Positions 7,903-14,756 of a stretch of 14,756 nucleotides of DNA are shown here, one piece after another. Each line of letters begins with the position of its first letter. The stretch's first letter is position 1. The notes below the pieces were generated by a model that was not told the origin of the DNA, made no database searches, and saw only the letters and a program-made list of their open reading frames with translations. The DNA is from Ectocarpus siliculosus (lineage: Eukaryota; Sar; Phaeophyceae; Ectocarpales; Ectocarpaceae): the NCBI GenBank assembly GCA_000310025.1, contig FN648689.1, forward strand, positions 64,001 through 78,756, read 5' to 3'. The position numbers were made by a program, and so were the translations under genes.

Positions 7903-8343
7903 TAGTCTTACTGTACGCTTGACAGTAGGCGGCGAAACGGGGTGTGGCAACGTCTCGTCGAAGATGACGCCATCAATACGAAACGTTATGTGATATGGGG
8001 CAACGGGACAGTTCCTAGGGAGGACACAACAGCGGCGGTGATCGGACAAGACAACGAGACCGTCGCCTTTTTTTGAACTCGCTTTCGCCCTTATTCGACA
8101 AAAAAAAAAGCTTGATGAGACGACGGTCCCAACACCGACACTCTCAGTACCGCCCGGGGTCTTGCAACGGCAACTCTGCCGTGCCTCTTCCTGCCTCCTG
8201 AGCAAGGGCTCTTCAATTTCCCAAGCATTTGTATGGCCATCCCAGGCAGGCACGTCTGTAAGCGCAAGGCTTGCTGTCAACCGCGACATACTACAGAATG
8301 ACCATGACATGACAACAACGGCAGGCAAGCGCACCTGGCCACC
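7903..8343. other. No sure gene; possible upstream region of plus gene
   Basis: Lies just before the ATG at 8344. I see no TATA box. Open frames on both strands lack splice support. Confidence 0.3.
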
Positions 8344-8910
8344 ATGGCGGCCGCATCGACCGCAGAACCAGCTGGAACCGCGCCCCCGCCGCCTTCCCCC
8401 CGTCCATATCTCCTGCAACTCCCGACGGGCAAGACTGATCCGTCCGAGAACGAGACCGAAACACCACCACCTCCTCCTCCTCCTCCTCCTCTGCCTCCCG
8501 GCGTTGGCGTCGTCGGTGTCCTTGGCGCCTCCCCCATCGCCGTCGCCGCCGCCACCGCTGTTGACCTTCCCGGCGACCTCAACGCCGCCCGGCCGCCCTC
8601 CCCCGCCGCCGCTGCCGGGCGGCGAGAAAACCAGCATCGCTCCGGGCCCTCCTCCTCGCCGCCACCGCGGCGGCGGCCCTCAGAAGCAGCGTACGCGCCA
8701 ATACCACGCCCGCGTCCCTCCGAGCGGCAGTCATCATCACCACCGCCCCCGCCGCCGCCGCCGCCGCCGCCGGCAAAGTCTTCACCCCCCTGGTGGAAGG
8801 GTTCCCATCCGCCGATCCCCTGCAGGGCGTCCGCGAGGGCGTCCTCCACGTCCTGCAGCGCGCGCGTCATGGAGTCCTACAGGTATGTGCATGCCCACGG
8901 ACACAGGTAA
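8344..8910 (+). CDS. Possible 5' part of plus-strand gene, Pro/Ala-rich
   Basis: The ATG at 8344 sits in GCCACCATGG, a perfect Kozak context. The frame starts MAAASTAEPAGTAPPPPSPR, has a Pro run, then GVGVVGVLGASPIAVAAATA with mostly C-ending codons, then a second Pro run from the CCG microsatellite, and stops at 8910. The region is so GC-rich that all frames are open, so length alone is no evidence. The first part (to about 8600) looks most coding-like. The real gene may switch to the other plus frame (next entry) through an intron that I cannot place. Confidence 0.3.
   Translation: MAAASTAEPAGTAPPPPSPRPYLLQLPTGKTDPSENETETPPPPPPPPPLPPGVGVVGVLGASPIAVAAATAVDLPGDLNAARPPSPAAAAGRRENQHRSGPSSSPPPRRRPSEAAYAPIPRPRPSERQSSSPPPPPPPPPPPAKSSPPWWKGSHPPIPCRASARASSTSCSARVMESYRYVHAHGHR
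8565..8882 (+). CDS. Probable plus-strand exon with twin donors
   Basis: The frame is open from 8565. From about 8628 it reads ARKPASLRALLLAATAAAAL, Ala/Leu-rich and reminiscent of a targeting peptide or membrane segment. Later comes GKVFTPLVEGFPSADPLQGV and an end at GVLQ, with almost all codons ending in C or G. It ends at CTACAG|GTATGT (8882/8883). A second strong donor, ACACAG|GTAAGG, lies exactly 24 nt on (8906/8907) in the same frame, so either site keeps the frame. The true exon start is not known; there is no in-frame ATG. The family is not recognised. Confidence 0.4.
8786..8876 (-). CDS. Alternative reading: minus coiled-coil exon
   Basis: The same DNA read on the minus strand gives a 91-nt candidate exon: acceptor CATACCTGTAG|GAC, donor GGGG|GTGAAG, coding DSMTRALQDVEDALADALQG. 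It would join in phase 0 from the exon ending at 13756 and in phase 1 to the 6356 acceptor, and the helix would suit the protein. Its splice signals are weaker than the plus-strand twin donors, and its codons are exact reverse complements of the plus codons, so one of the two is a shadow. I lean to the plus strand. Confidence 0.25.
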
Positions 8911-9155
8911 GGGCGGCGGCGGCGGCAGGAGGTAGTCAAGGCAGGAAGGTGGTACAGCGCAAGACGCCGGGGGTGGTACAACGCCGGGGTTGGCACATTT
9001 TTATTCCGACCGCGCGCATAGCGCGCGCATCATGGAGCCCTTAACACCACGGATCGGGAAGGGGCGGCGGGAGGTGTCAGGCAGGTACAGCAGTAGTGGG
9101 CACTGCTGTATTGTGCCGCTCGAATAGTGCCGGGTGCCCGGCATAGTAGTCCCGG

Positions 9156-9464
9156 TGATTTCGGCTACCACACCACTGAAATACCAAGCCGTTCTGTACT
9201 TTGAATATTGCCGGTGTCCGGAATAGTGCCGGTGATTTCGGCTACCACACAACTGAAATTCCAAGTCGTTCTGTACCTTGAATAGTGCCGGTGTCCGGTA
9301 CAGTACCGGTGATTTCGGCTACCACACCACTGAAATTCCAAGTCGTTCTGTACTTTGAACAGTGCCGGGTGCCCGGTATAGTGCCGGTGGTTCCGGCTAC
9401 CACACCACTGAAATACCAAGTCGTTCTGTGCCTTGAATAGTGCCGGTGTGCGGAATAGTGCCGG
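9156..9464. repeat. Four-unit tandem array, 77 bp period
   Basis: Units start at 9156, 9233, 9310 and 9388 (TGATTTCGGCTACCACACCA, then TTCCAAGTCGTTCTGTAC, then GAATAGTGCCGG twice). Spacings are 77, 77 and 78. A partial unit precedes at about 9110-9155. The three minus frames read the array as long ORFs; these are repeat translations, not genes. Confidence 0.9.
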
Positions 9465-9600
9465 AAAAAATCTCTGGACACATAGCGGCACCATACAGGG
9501 CCCAGTACTAGTACTGTCCAATGCAAGACAACGGCCGGCGGAGCAGCACCCGACAGCAGAAGTAGCGACGGTCGTACAGCACTCCGTTTTCGGTACAGTA

Positions 9601-9824
9601 CCGTAAGGTTGCGAGTCAGCGAACAGGGGTGCGATCCTTTTTCAAAGCGTAATTTCTCCACAAACAGGAGGCTGCGAGCGCCGACTGATTCTTCTTAAAT
9701 AGGAAAACTCTCGATGAGATATTTCCGAAAAACGCCTTTTTCAACTGTGGTAACCTCCTGTTTGTTGAGAAATTTCGCTTTGAAAATCGATCGCACCCCT
9801 GTGCGTTGACTCGCAAGCTTACGG
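9601..9824. mobile_element. MITE-like element copy 4, diverged subfamily
   Basis: 224 bp with arms of about 75 bp. The left end is CCGTAAGGTTGCGAGTCAGC and the right end, reversed, is CCGTAAGCTTGCGAGTCAAC. TA lies on both sides (9599-9600 and 9825-9826). The CCGTA tip, the TTTTCAAAGC stretch in the arm and the size link it to the other three copies, but most of the arm and the interior are different. It is non-coding. Confidence 0.85.
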
Positions 9825-9826
9825 TA

Positions 9827-10312
9827 CTCCGGGTTCGGGGCATCGCGACGAATTCTCTCTCTCTCTAGCGAGAGGTGCAAACACGGCAATAGCGCCGTAA
9901 TTTGGGCATGGGAGCAAATAGAAGTTGGAGGAGGCAGGGGTTCGGCTGCCATGCAAGAGGGGGGGATAATTATCCTTGACAAAAGGAAATGCCTACTGAT
10001 GGGAAGCGATCCGGGGTGGAACAAGAACACTTGTTCGGCGGCGCAATCGAAAAGACGCTGCTGTTCCGGAGCACGCCAGCACCCCTCTTATTTCCTTTCG
10101 GCACGTGATGATGCATCAACACAAGGAACATTTTTTCTCCTTGGCAAGGAACGGTTGGACTCCGCCCTTGAAAGCGAACTTAAGTTTTTCGTTCGAACTT
10201 TGTATTTGTAGCGGACAGTTCTTGCGAGCGATTTCTACGCGAGCGGTTCTTTATTTCCAACGACGGGGGCGAGCCACATCCACCACATCTGGTGAACCCC
10301 AACAATCACCTG
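9827..10312. other. No sure gene; one weak plus ORF
   Basis: A plus frame at 9951-10211 contains a segment (GGIIILDKRKCLLMGSDPGW) that looks protein-like, but I find no convincing acceptor or donor, so I do not call an exon. A CT run is at 9854-9867. Confidence 0.3.
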
Positions 10313-10580
10313 CACAGTTTTCACCTTCATTCCACATACAGTGGGGAGGCCTCTATAGTGCCGGTTGAATAGCACAGCTTTTACCTTCATTCCACATACA
10401 GTGGGGAGGCCTCTATAGTGCCGGTTGAATAGCACAGCTCTTACCTTTATTCCACATACAGTGGGGGTCCTCTACAGTGCCGGTTGAATGGTGTCGGTGT
10501 TTTCGGCTCGCACGCACTGAATACCAAGTCGTCCTGTACCCTGAATAGTGCCGGTACCCCGGTGTAGTGCCGGAAAAACT
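10313..10580. repeat. 60-bp tandem array plus a copy of the 77-bp unit
   Basis: Three units at about 10313, 10373 and 10433 (CACAGCTTTTACCTTCATTC, then CACATACAGTGGGGAGGCC, then AGTGCCGGTTGAATAG). Units 1 and 2 differ at only a few positions. At about 10490-10580 a diverged single copy of the 77-bp unit from 9156-9464 follows, and both arrays stop with the same tail (AGTGCCGGAAAAA, CTC). They are thus one repeat family split across about 1 kb. Confidence 0.85.
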
Positions 10581-10906
10581 CTTGAGACACCCCCCCCCGT
10601 CACTGTAGGGGGCGCCCCACTCTACCTACTCATGTCGACCTAGCGCGGCGATTTTCATACCATCACGCCAACGAACCGCCAGAAGTAAACACGACGCCAT
10701 GACTCGCTGCGTTCCGAAGTTATGCGGTTTCTGCTCGTGTGCCGCTTCGCACAAATTGAGGAGTCGCGATGGAGCGAGAAGAGGCACATGGAGATGTTAC
10801 AGCTGTTGTGTACGTAGTGTGGAACAAGGAGGAAAATAAGTCTATTTAGTGTAAACGGAAGCGAAGTTATGGCGTCGAAAAAGCGGGTCCGAAAATAAAA
10901 ACACAC

Positions 10907-11078
10907 CTTGGCTTCGATGGACATAAATTTAGCGGATGGAATCTGAAATACGTCTTTGGTGCGGTCAGCAATCGACGGCCATGTGAGGTTGGATGGCCGT
11001 GAACAGGGTGGGGATCATGTCGTCATCATGATCGAGGTGGCGTGATCTTGTTGTTGCACGTGGTAGCAAGGTCCGAAG
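10907..11078 (-). pseudogene. Broken inverted copy of the 11071-11254 exon
   Basis: Read on the minus strand, this is the left-arm copy of the plus exon. It keeps a stretch such as PTLFTAIQPHMAVDC, but a TGA replaces the Gly codon after Asp-Cys, and small indels break the frame further on. The end still shows a donor-like CCAAG|GTGTGT at 10907/10906. The plus copy is intact, so this one has decayed. Confidence 0.6.
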
Positions 11079-11254
11079 AATATGCTTCGGACCTTCCGAT
11101 CACGTACAACAACAAAAGCATGCCACACTTCCATCGTGACTACGACATGATGCCCACCCTGTTCACGGCCACCCAACCTCACAAGGCCGTCGATTGCGGA
11201 CCGCACACCAAGGACGCATTTCGGGTTCCATCCGCAATGTCCATCGGAACGAAG
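11071..11254 (+). CDS. Plus-strand gene, internal exon
   Basis: Open frame ending AAG|GTATGT (11254/11255), a consensus donor, phase 0. It encodes SEEYASDLPITYNNKSMPHF, then HRDYDMMPTLFTATQPHKAV, then DCGPHTKDAF and RVPSAMSIGTK. Codons are mostly C/G-ending. The 5' end is unclear: AG sites at 11066 and 11070 would start it at 11067 or 11071, right at the centre of the inverted duplication, so the exon may be truncated. The product is not recognised. Being the intact arm of a duplication whose other arm has stops supports, but does not prove, selection on it. Confidence 0.5.
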
Positions 11255-11334
11255 GTATGTTCTCGATTTGGGCGCGCCTTATGGTCGTGTCCGTTCACGT
11301 TAGACTTATATACCTCCCTATTCCACACCAAATA

Positions 11335-11551
11335 CCGTATATGACACAAGACAACACACCCCCTTGGCCGATTTTCAAAGTTCGATTTCTCAACAGCAGG
11401 AAGAGTCACAGCGCCGAAAACGGCGGCGTTGGAACCGTCTCGTCGAGAGCTCTTAGAAAATGTATTGTTTCGTTTATGCATCCTCTTCGTCGTGGAGTAA
11501 TCGAGCTTTGAAAATCGGTCCAGGGGGTGTGTTATCTTGTGTCATATACGG
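11335..11551. mobile_element. MITE-like element copy 3, nested in inverted repeat
   Basis: 217 bp, reverse orientation relative to copies at 4461 and 7684. The ends are CCGTATATGACACAAGACAA and, reversed, CCGTATATGACACAAGATAA, with TA at 11333-11334 and 11552-11553. The arms of about 60 bp are the best preserved of the four copies, so it is probably the youngest. It sits in the putative intron between plus exons 11254 and 11822. Confidence 0.9.
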
Positions 11552-11821
11552 TAACAGCTAAAACATCGCCATGTACTTCTTATACTCCCTCCATCGCGAC
11601 TACACGTCGGGTATTTCATCACATATTTCGCCACTCATGGTGCCATGTTCTTTCAAACGTACATTCTGCCGCTTCATGCAGATTCATACACGCGGGACAA
11701 TTTGCTTTGACGCGACCCTGTCTCGTCATTTTTCGCCCTCCGCAATATCCCCATCAATCAATTACACCTCCTCTTCATCTCCTCTTCTTCCTCTTTGCCG
11801 TTTTTTTCGCCCTTTTCTCAG

Positions 11822-11851
11822 GCGCTCTTCGAGAGGTGCTATCTTGTGACG
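11822..11851 (+). CDS. Plus-strand gene, 10-codon micro-exon
   Basis: Preceded by an excellent acceptor, TTTTTTTCGCCCTTTTCTCAG, and followed by GACG|GTAAGG. The 30 nt encode ALFERCYLVT in phase 0, matching the phase-0 end of the exon at 11254. If the donor is not used, the frame runs on for 98 codons to a TGA at 12146-12148. A different frame through the same acceptor (starting ALREVLSCDGKDFIDLDDGA) is also open to 12051 and has good codon use, so the model is not certain. Confidence 0.45.
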
Positions 11852-12151
11852 GTAAGGATTTTATCGACCTCGACGACGGTGCTGAGAACGTCCGCGCCAG
11901 CTACATCCTCGACACCACTTTCATACGCCGATGTCGAGAAGAAGAAAATGGGGGCACCAGAACCGTTGGGGCTACCACATCGTCGCCCTCTTCCAACGAC
12001 GTCACCATCACCAAACACCTATCCAAGCCACCCACTCGGGGAAACGATTGAACTCGCCTCTCGCCCTACCGACGGCGGCTCTAGGGCCTCTCTTTTCCAA
12101 CCGCCCCGGCCGGCACCAACACAAAAAAACCAAAGACTTTCCTCCTGACAG

Positions 12152-12259
12152 GCGCGCGATGAAAGGCAAAAAAAAAAACGAGGTCCGCTCCCAATCCCGT
12201 TCCCCAGCGCCGACTCGTCCGTAGAAGAGAACCTGATGAAGAAGAAACCGACGACATGA
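12152..12259 (+). CDS. Plus-strand gene, likely last coding exon
   Basis: The acceptor is TTTCCTCCTGACAG|GCG. Phase 0 entry gives ARDERQKKKRGPLPIPFPSA, then DSSVEENLMKKKPTT and a TGA at 12257-12259. The frame agrees with the 11851 donor across a 300-nt intron. The C-terminus is short and basic. An 11-A run near its start is a place where sequencing error or slippage would shift the frame. Confidence 0.4.
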   Translation, partial: ARDERQKKKRGPLPIPFPSADSSVEENLMKKKPTT

Positions 12260-13280
12260 ACAGGATCCCAACTTTTCTGCCGGCGACAAAGGAGACGCCA
12301 ACGACAACTACGACGACGACGACAACCACGACGACGACGAAACCACTGACTGACGACTCCAACAACGACGCCTCCGGCGACGGCGACGACACCGAGCAGT
12401 TCCTACCGTTTATATCTCCTTTCCTCTCTTCCTGTTTCTACCCCCTGGATTCGACTAACTTTCTGAAGTGCTCCCCCTGTTTCCCTCTGCCACTGTTATT
12501 GTTGGCTGCTATCTCATCGTTCTGAACCGCTCCCGTCCCACGCTGTGCCTCTGTTGCTGTCTGCGATTCCTACCTATCTGGATAATATTTTCTACTCCGG
12601 TGTTCCCTCCCGTGTATTTGTCCGTCGCGAGTTTCACCGTTGTCGCTTTCCGGTGTCTCCCGCTGTCAATACTTTTGAAAACGTTGGTTGTGACTGTCTT
12701 GACGTCTTGACTACTTTTCTTCGGCAACCCCATGCCAAACGATAGTTGAGCGTCCTTTGCGACATCGTTGTTGCTTACGAACCGTTCACGCAAACAATCG
12801 TTTGGCGTTGTTGTACATCGGTTACTCCCCGGACCGTTTGGTTCTTCTGCCCCCGTTGATTTTTTTCGTCTATGGCGTCGTCAAGGTATATGTTACGATA
12901 AACTTCGATATGCATCGGTGACCAGTATCGACGTATTCACTTGGGATGTTCTTCAGCTTTTCTACAACCCTTCGCTCTCACTATTTTCCCTCTTTCTTTG
13001 TTTACATTAGTTGGGTATGTACGTGATCTCCACTTTTCTTTCGTGCTTTCCTTCTCTTACCTGATTTCTTCTTCTCTTACCTTTTTTAAGTTAATACCAC
13101 AATATACCATTTTGTACATTTGCCCCCGTTTGATCGTGTCGATCCACGGTTTCAACTCCGTTGCCGCGGCGTCTTTCTCCGCTTGCTTGTTTTTTTCCAT
13201 GTATTGTTTGGGCCCCGCCGCCCCCACGGCGAGGGGGTGCGGTAGGTACCATAGTTACACATGTATATTGTAGATAGTGC
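12260..13280 (+). other. Probable long T-rich 3' UTR of plus gene
   Basis: About 1 kb after the TGA becomes pyrimidine/T-rich on the plus strand with no sustained coding frame. It contains a GC hairpin (CCCCGCCGCCCCC... with GGCGAGGGGG, about 13211-13239) and ends in TGTATATTGTAGATAG (13262-13277), which could be the poly(A) region. An (ACG)n microsatellite lies at 12311-12341. A frame at 12256-12525 contains D/N-rich residues but has no splice support. Long T-rich 3' UTRs are known in brown algae. Confidence 0.35.
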
Positions 13281-13755
13281 TCTGTAGGATCCACCTCTGA
13301 ACTGTGCTTCCAAACGCGTACAGCATTTCCCTATTTCTCGTGAGAACTTGATAAGCCCCTATGCCTCCCTCTCGCAACATAGTACACACAAAACATGCAT
13401 GTATCCATGCACTGCAATGTACAAGTCCATATGTAGCATGCTAAGCTAAGAAACAGTACCTGTGTGACCAGGGTTTGGAGTGCAGAACGCGCCACCACTT
13501 ATCAAGTGTGAGACAAGTGTGAGGTCAAAACTCCAAATCTAGGAACTTGGCCATATTAACAGGTTCTCATCCAAGAATTCTACACCAAAACCTATATATT
13601 TATAGTTGGCGTGGGGTAGTCTACTCCTTAGACAAGAAAATAAACGAGCCTCGCCCAAAATAAGAGGTTTCGTAAGTGGTGGCGCGTTCTGAAAACGGCA
13701 AAAATAATGTGAGCACTGAATTGAAGCGAAGACCAAAATATATGTATAAAAATAC
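13281..13755. other. Intron of the coiled-coil gene, nothing seen
   Basis: AT-richer than its surroundings, following the GTATTT donor at 13755 on the minus strand. I see no exon, repeat or element. Confidence 0.4.
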
Positions 13756-13911
13756 CTGGAACGCGCCCAGAGCACGCTCGCTCTCGTCTCGAGCGGCTTC
13801 GGCACGGTCTGCCAGCGACCGCGCGGACTCCGCCGCCTGCCTAGCCTCGTCAGAGCTGCGCTTCAGCGCTTCCGACCTGCGCTCGGCCTCGGCGGCAGCC
13901 CTTGCCGACAC
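13756..13911 (-). CDS. Coiled-coil gene, 52-codon exon
   Basis: 156 nt, phase 0 at both ends. The acceptor is GGTTGGTCAG|GTG and the donor TTCCAG|GTATTT. It encodes Ala/Arg/Glu-rich helix: VSARAAAEAERRSEALKRSS, then DEARQAAESARSLADRAEAA, then RDESERALGAFQ. Ala at core positions suggests a tight coiled coil. It joins in frame with the exon ending at 14674. The next exon downstream is either the alternative 8876 exon or that at 6367-6175, across a very long intron. Confidence 0.75.
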
Positions 13912-14019
13912 CTGACCAACCAGCCAATCAACATCAAGGACAGTAGGGTTTGAAATCGGAAGGGTGTGTGTGTGTTGGCGTTCGGGGCTTGGCTGCTGTT
14001 GCTGCTCCAATGCTCGAAG

Positions 14020-14672
14020 CTGTGTCTCGTACCTCGCAATTGATGGGCCTGAGCTTTGCACAAGAAAAACCACACGCACACATGCTGCCCCCTCACGGGG
14101 TCCCAGTTCATGTCAGATATATGTGTTTGTGTTTTCAACCGCACTAAGATTGACGTATTTTCATTGGTCGGCCGGTTAGCGCGGTCGATGCTAATGATAA
14201 AGACGCACACACAGAACACGTCTACATGTGTCTCGTACCTCGCAATTGAAGAGCCTCAGCTTTGCACACAACAGCACACACAACACAGTCACATCGAAAA
14301 GCGTCTCGTACCTCCCTATTGATGAGCCTGAGCTTGCACACGAAAGCACACACACATGGAAAATACTGAAAAATATGTCTCGTACCTCGCGATTGATGAG
14401 CCTCAGCTTGCATACGAAAGCACACACACAGACACATCGAAATGTGCCTTGTACCTCTCTATTGGTGAGCCCGCACACGGAAGCACACACACCGGACGCA
14501 TCGAAAATTGTCTCGTACCTCACAATTGATGAGCCTGAGCTTTGCGCACGAAAGAACACACATGAACATACTGAAAAAAAGTGCCTCGTGCCTCCTCATT
14601 GATGGACCTCTGCTTTGCACACAAAAAAAAAAAAAAACACACGGGCACATCGAAAAAGTGTATTGTATCGTA
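14020..14672. repeat. Tandem array of exon-end/donor copies
   Basis: Seven copies of a unit of about 65-82 bp, with cores near 14028, 14234, 14307, 14381, 14449, 14514 and 14587. Plus-strand core: CGTACCTCGCAATTGATGAG, then CCTGAGCTTTGCACACGAAA and CA-rich spacer. The core matches the real exon end and donor at 14669-14694. On the minus strand six of the seven copies keep AG|GTAC at the place of the true donor; the copy at 14587 has lost it. It lies inside the intron that starts at that donor. Confidence 0.9.
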
Positions 14673-14673
14673 C

Positions 14674-14756
14674 CTCGCAATTGATGAGCCTGTCCTGGCC
14701 GAGCTTGCTGGATGCCGCGAGCTCGGCGGACAGGCTGGCAAGCGTCCGACGGAGGC
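14674..14756 (-). CDS. Coiled-coil gene, exon cut by window edge
   Basis: 83 nt are visible: two bases of a split or cut codon, then 27 codons to GCGAG|GTACGA (14674/14673), phase 0. It encodes LRRTLASLSAELAASSKLGQ and DRLINCE, heptad-like with Leu spacing. The exon and gene continue beyond the window on this side. Its last 20 or so bases are the source, or the template, of the tandem array in the following intron. Confidence 0.7.

Larger units (their letters stand above)
10690..11655. repeat. Large inverted duplication around 11081
   Basis: The left arm (about 10690-11078) is an inverted copy of the right arm (about 11085-11655). The innermost 9 bp pair perfectly (GGTCCGAAG with CTTCGGACC) around a loop of only 6 bp (11079-11084). 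The inner 170 bp per arm is highly similar by eye. Further out, similarity falls but continues past the MITE at 11335-11551, which is inserted in the right arm only: ACAGCT and CTCCATCGCGACT appear on its far side and in the left arm near 10813-10768. Confidence 0.85.

Noticed and set aside
8095-8150. Possible MITE remnant (GATGAGACGACGGTCCCAAC)
   Set aside because: Only a short, imperfect match to the MITE interior and no inverted arms.
9165-9661. Minus ORFs with repeated WCGSRNH-like peptide
   Set aside because: Units of a 77-bp tandem repeat; all frames shift between units and no gene signals are seen.
9951-10211. Plus ORF with GGIIILDKRKCLLM, loosely like the start of a Nudix domain
   Set aside because: No Nudix box follows and there are no splice sites; the likeness is too weak.
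10313-10490. CRISPR-like array
   Set aside because: Units are continuous near-identical tandem repeats without spacers, in a eukaryotic context.
11527-12051. Plus ORF of 174 codons starting inside the MITE
   Set aside because: The start lies in the MITE end and the first half is T-rich non-coding sequence. Only the part after 11822 may be coding, in one of two competing frames.
14191-14559. Minus ORF repeating a KLRLINREVRD-like peptide
   Set aside because: It is the donor-copy array read as protein, not an independent gene.

Overview
The window looks like nuclear DNA of an intron-rich eukaryote. Short GC-rich exons with GT-AG (one GC-AG) junctions sit in long introns full of tandem repeats, microsatellites and small inverted-repeat transposons. 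Long introns, TTAGGG-like motifs, C/G-ending codons and a T-rich possible 3' UTR would fit a stramenopile such as a brown alga (Ectocarpus-like). That assignment is a guess from style, not from a recognised gene. There are no bacterial features, rRNA, tRNA or CRISPR array that I can see.

Minus strand: pieces of one large coiled-coil gene run through most of the window. Well-supported exons, in transcript order, are 14756-14674 (cut by the window edge), 13911-13756, 6367-6175, 5219-5100, 4005-3931, 2859-2629, 1568-1384 and 512-407. From 6175 to 407 every junction keeps the reading frame, including one phase-2 intron and one GC donor. This argues for a single transcript rather than chance ORFs. 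The product is rich in Glu, Arg, Ala, Leu and Gln and is built of heptad helix. I cannot name the family. The C-terminal exon is not established; 270-58 is a weak candidate.

Plus strand: the roughly 7.4 kb between minus exons 13756 and 6367 seems to hold a second gene running the other way. It has a Pro/Ala-rich 5' part (8.34-8.91 kb) ending in two strong donors, exon pieces at about 11071-11254, 11822-11851 and 12152-12259 that join in phase 0, and a T-rich tail to about 13.28 kb. Its middle is missing or unrecognised, and an inverted duplication has been built across one of its exons.

Mobile and repeated DNA: four related MITE-like elements of 217-224 bp (4461, 7684, 9601, 11335) have long terminal inverted repeats, three of them with TA on both sides. 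There are also tandem arrays of 40-100 bp units, a foldback duplication centred at 11081, and a 100-N assembly gap in a TCC microsatellite.

The most interesting pattern is that several tandem arrays in the coiled-coil gene begin exactly at a splice junction. The units are copies of the exon end plus its donor site (clearest at 14.02-14.69 kb, also 3.57-3.94 kb and 5.97-6.19 kb) or of the acceptor side (5302-5348). The introns therefore seem to have grown by copying their own splice sites.
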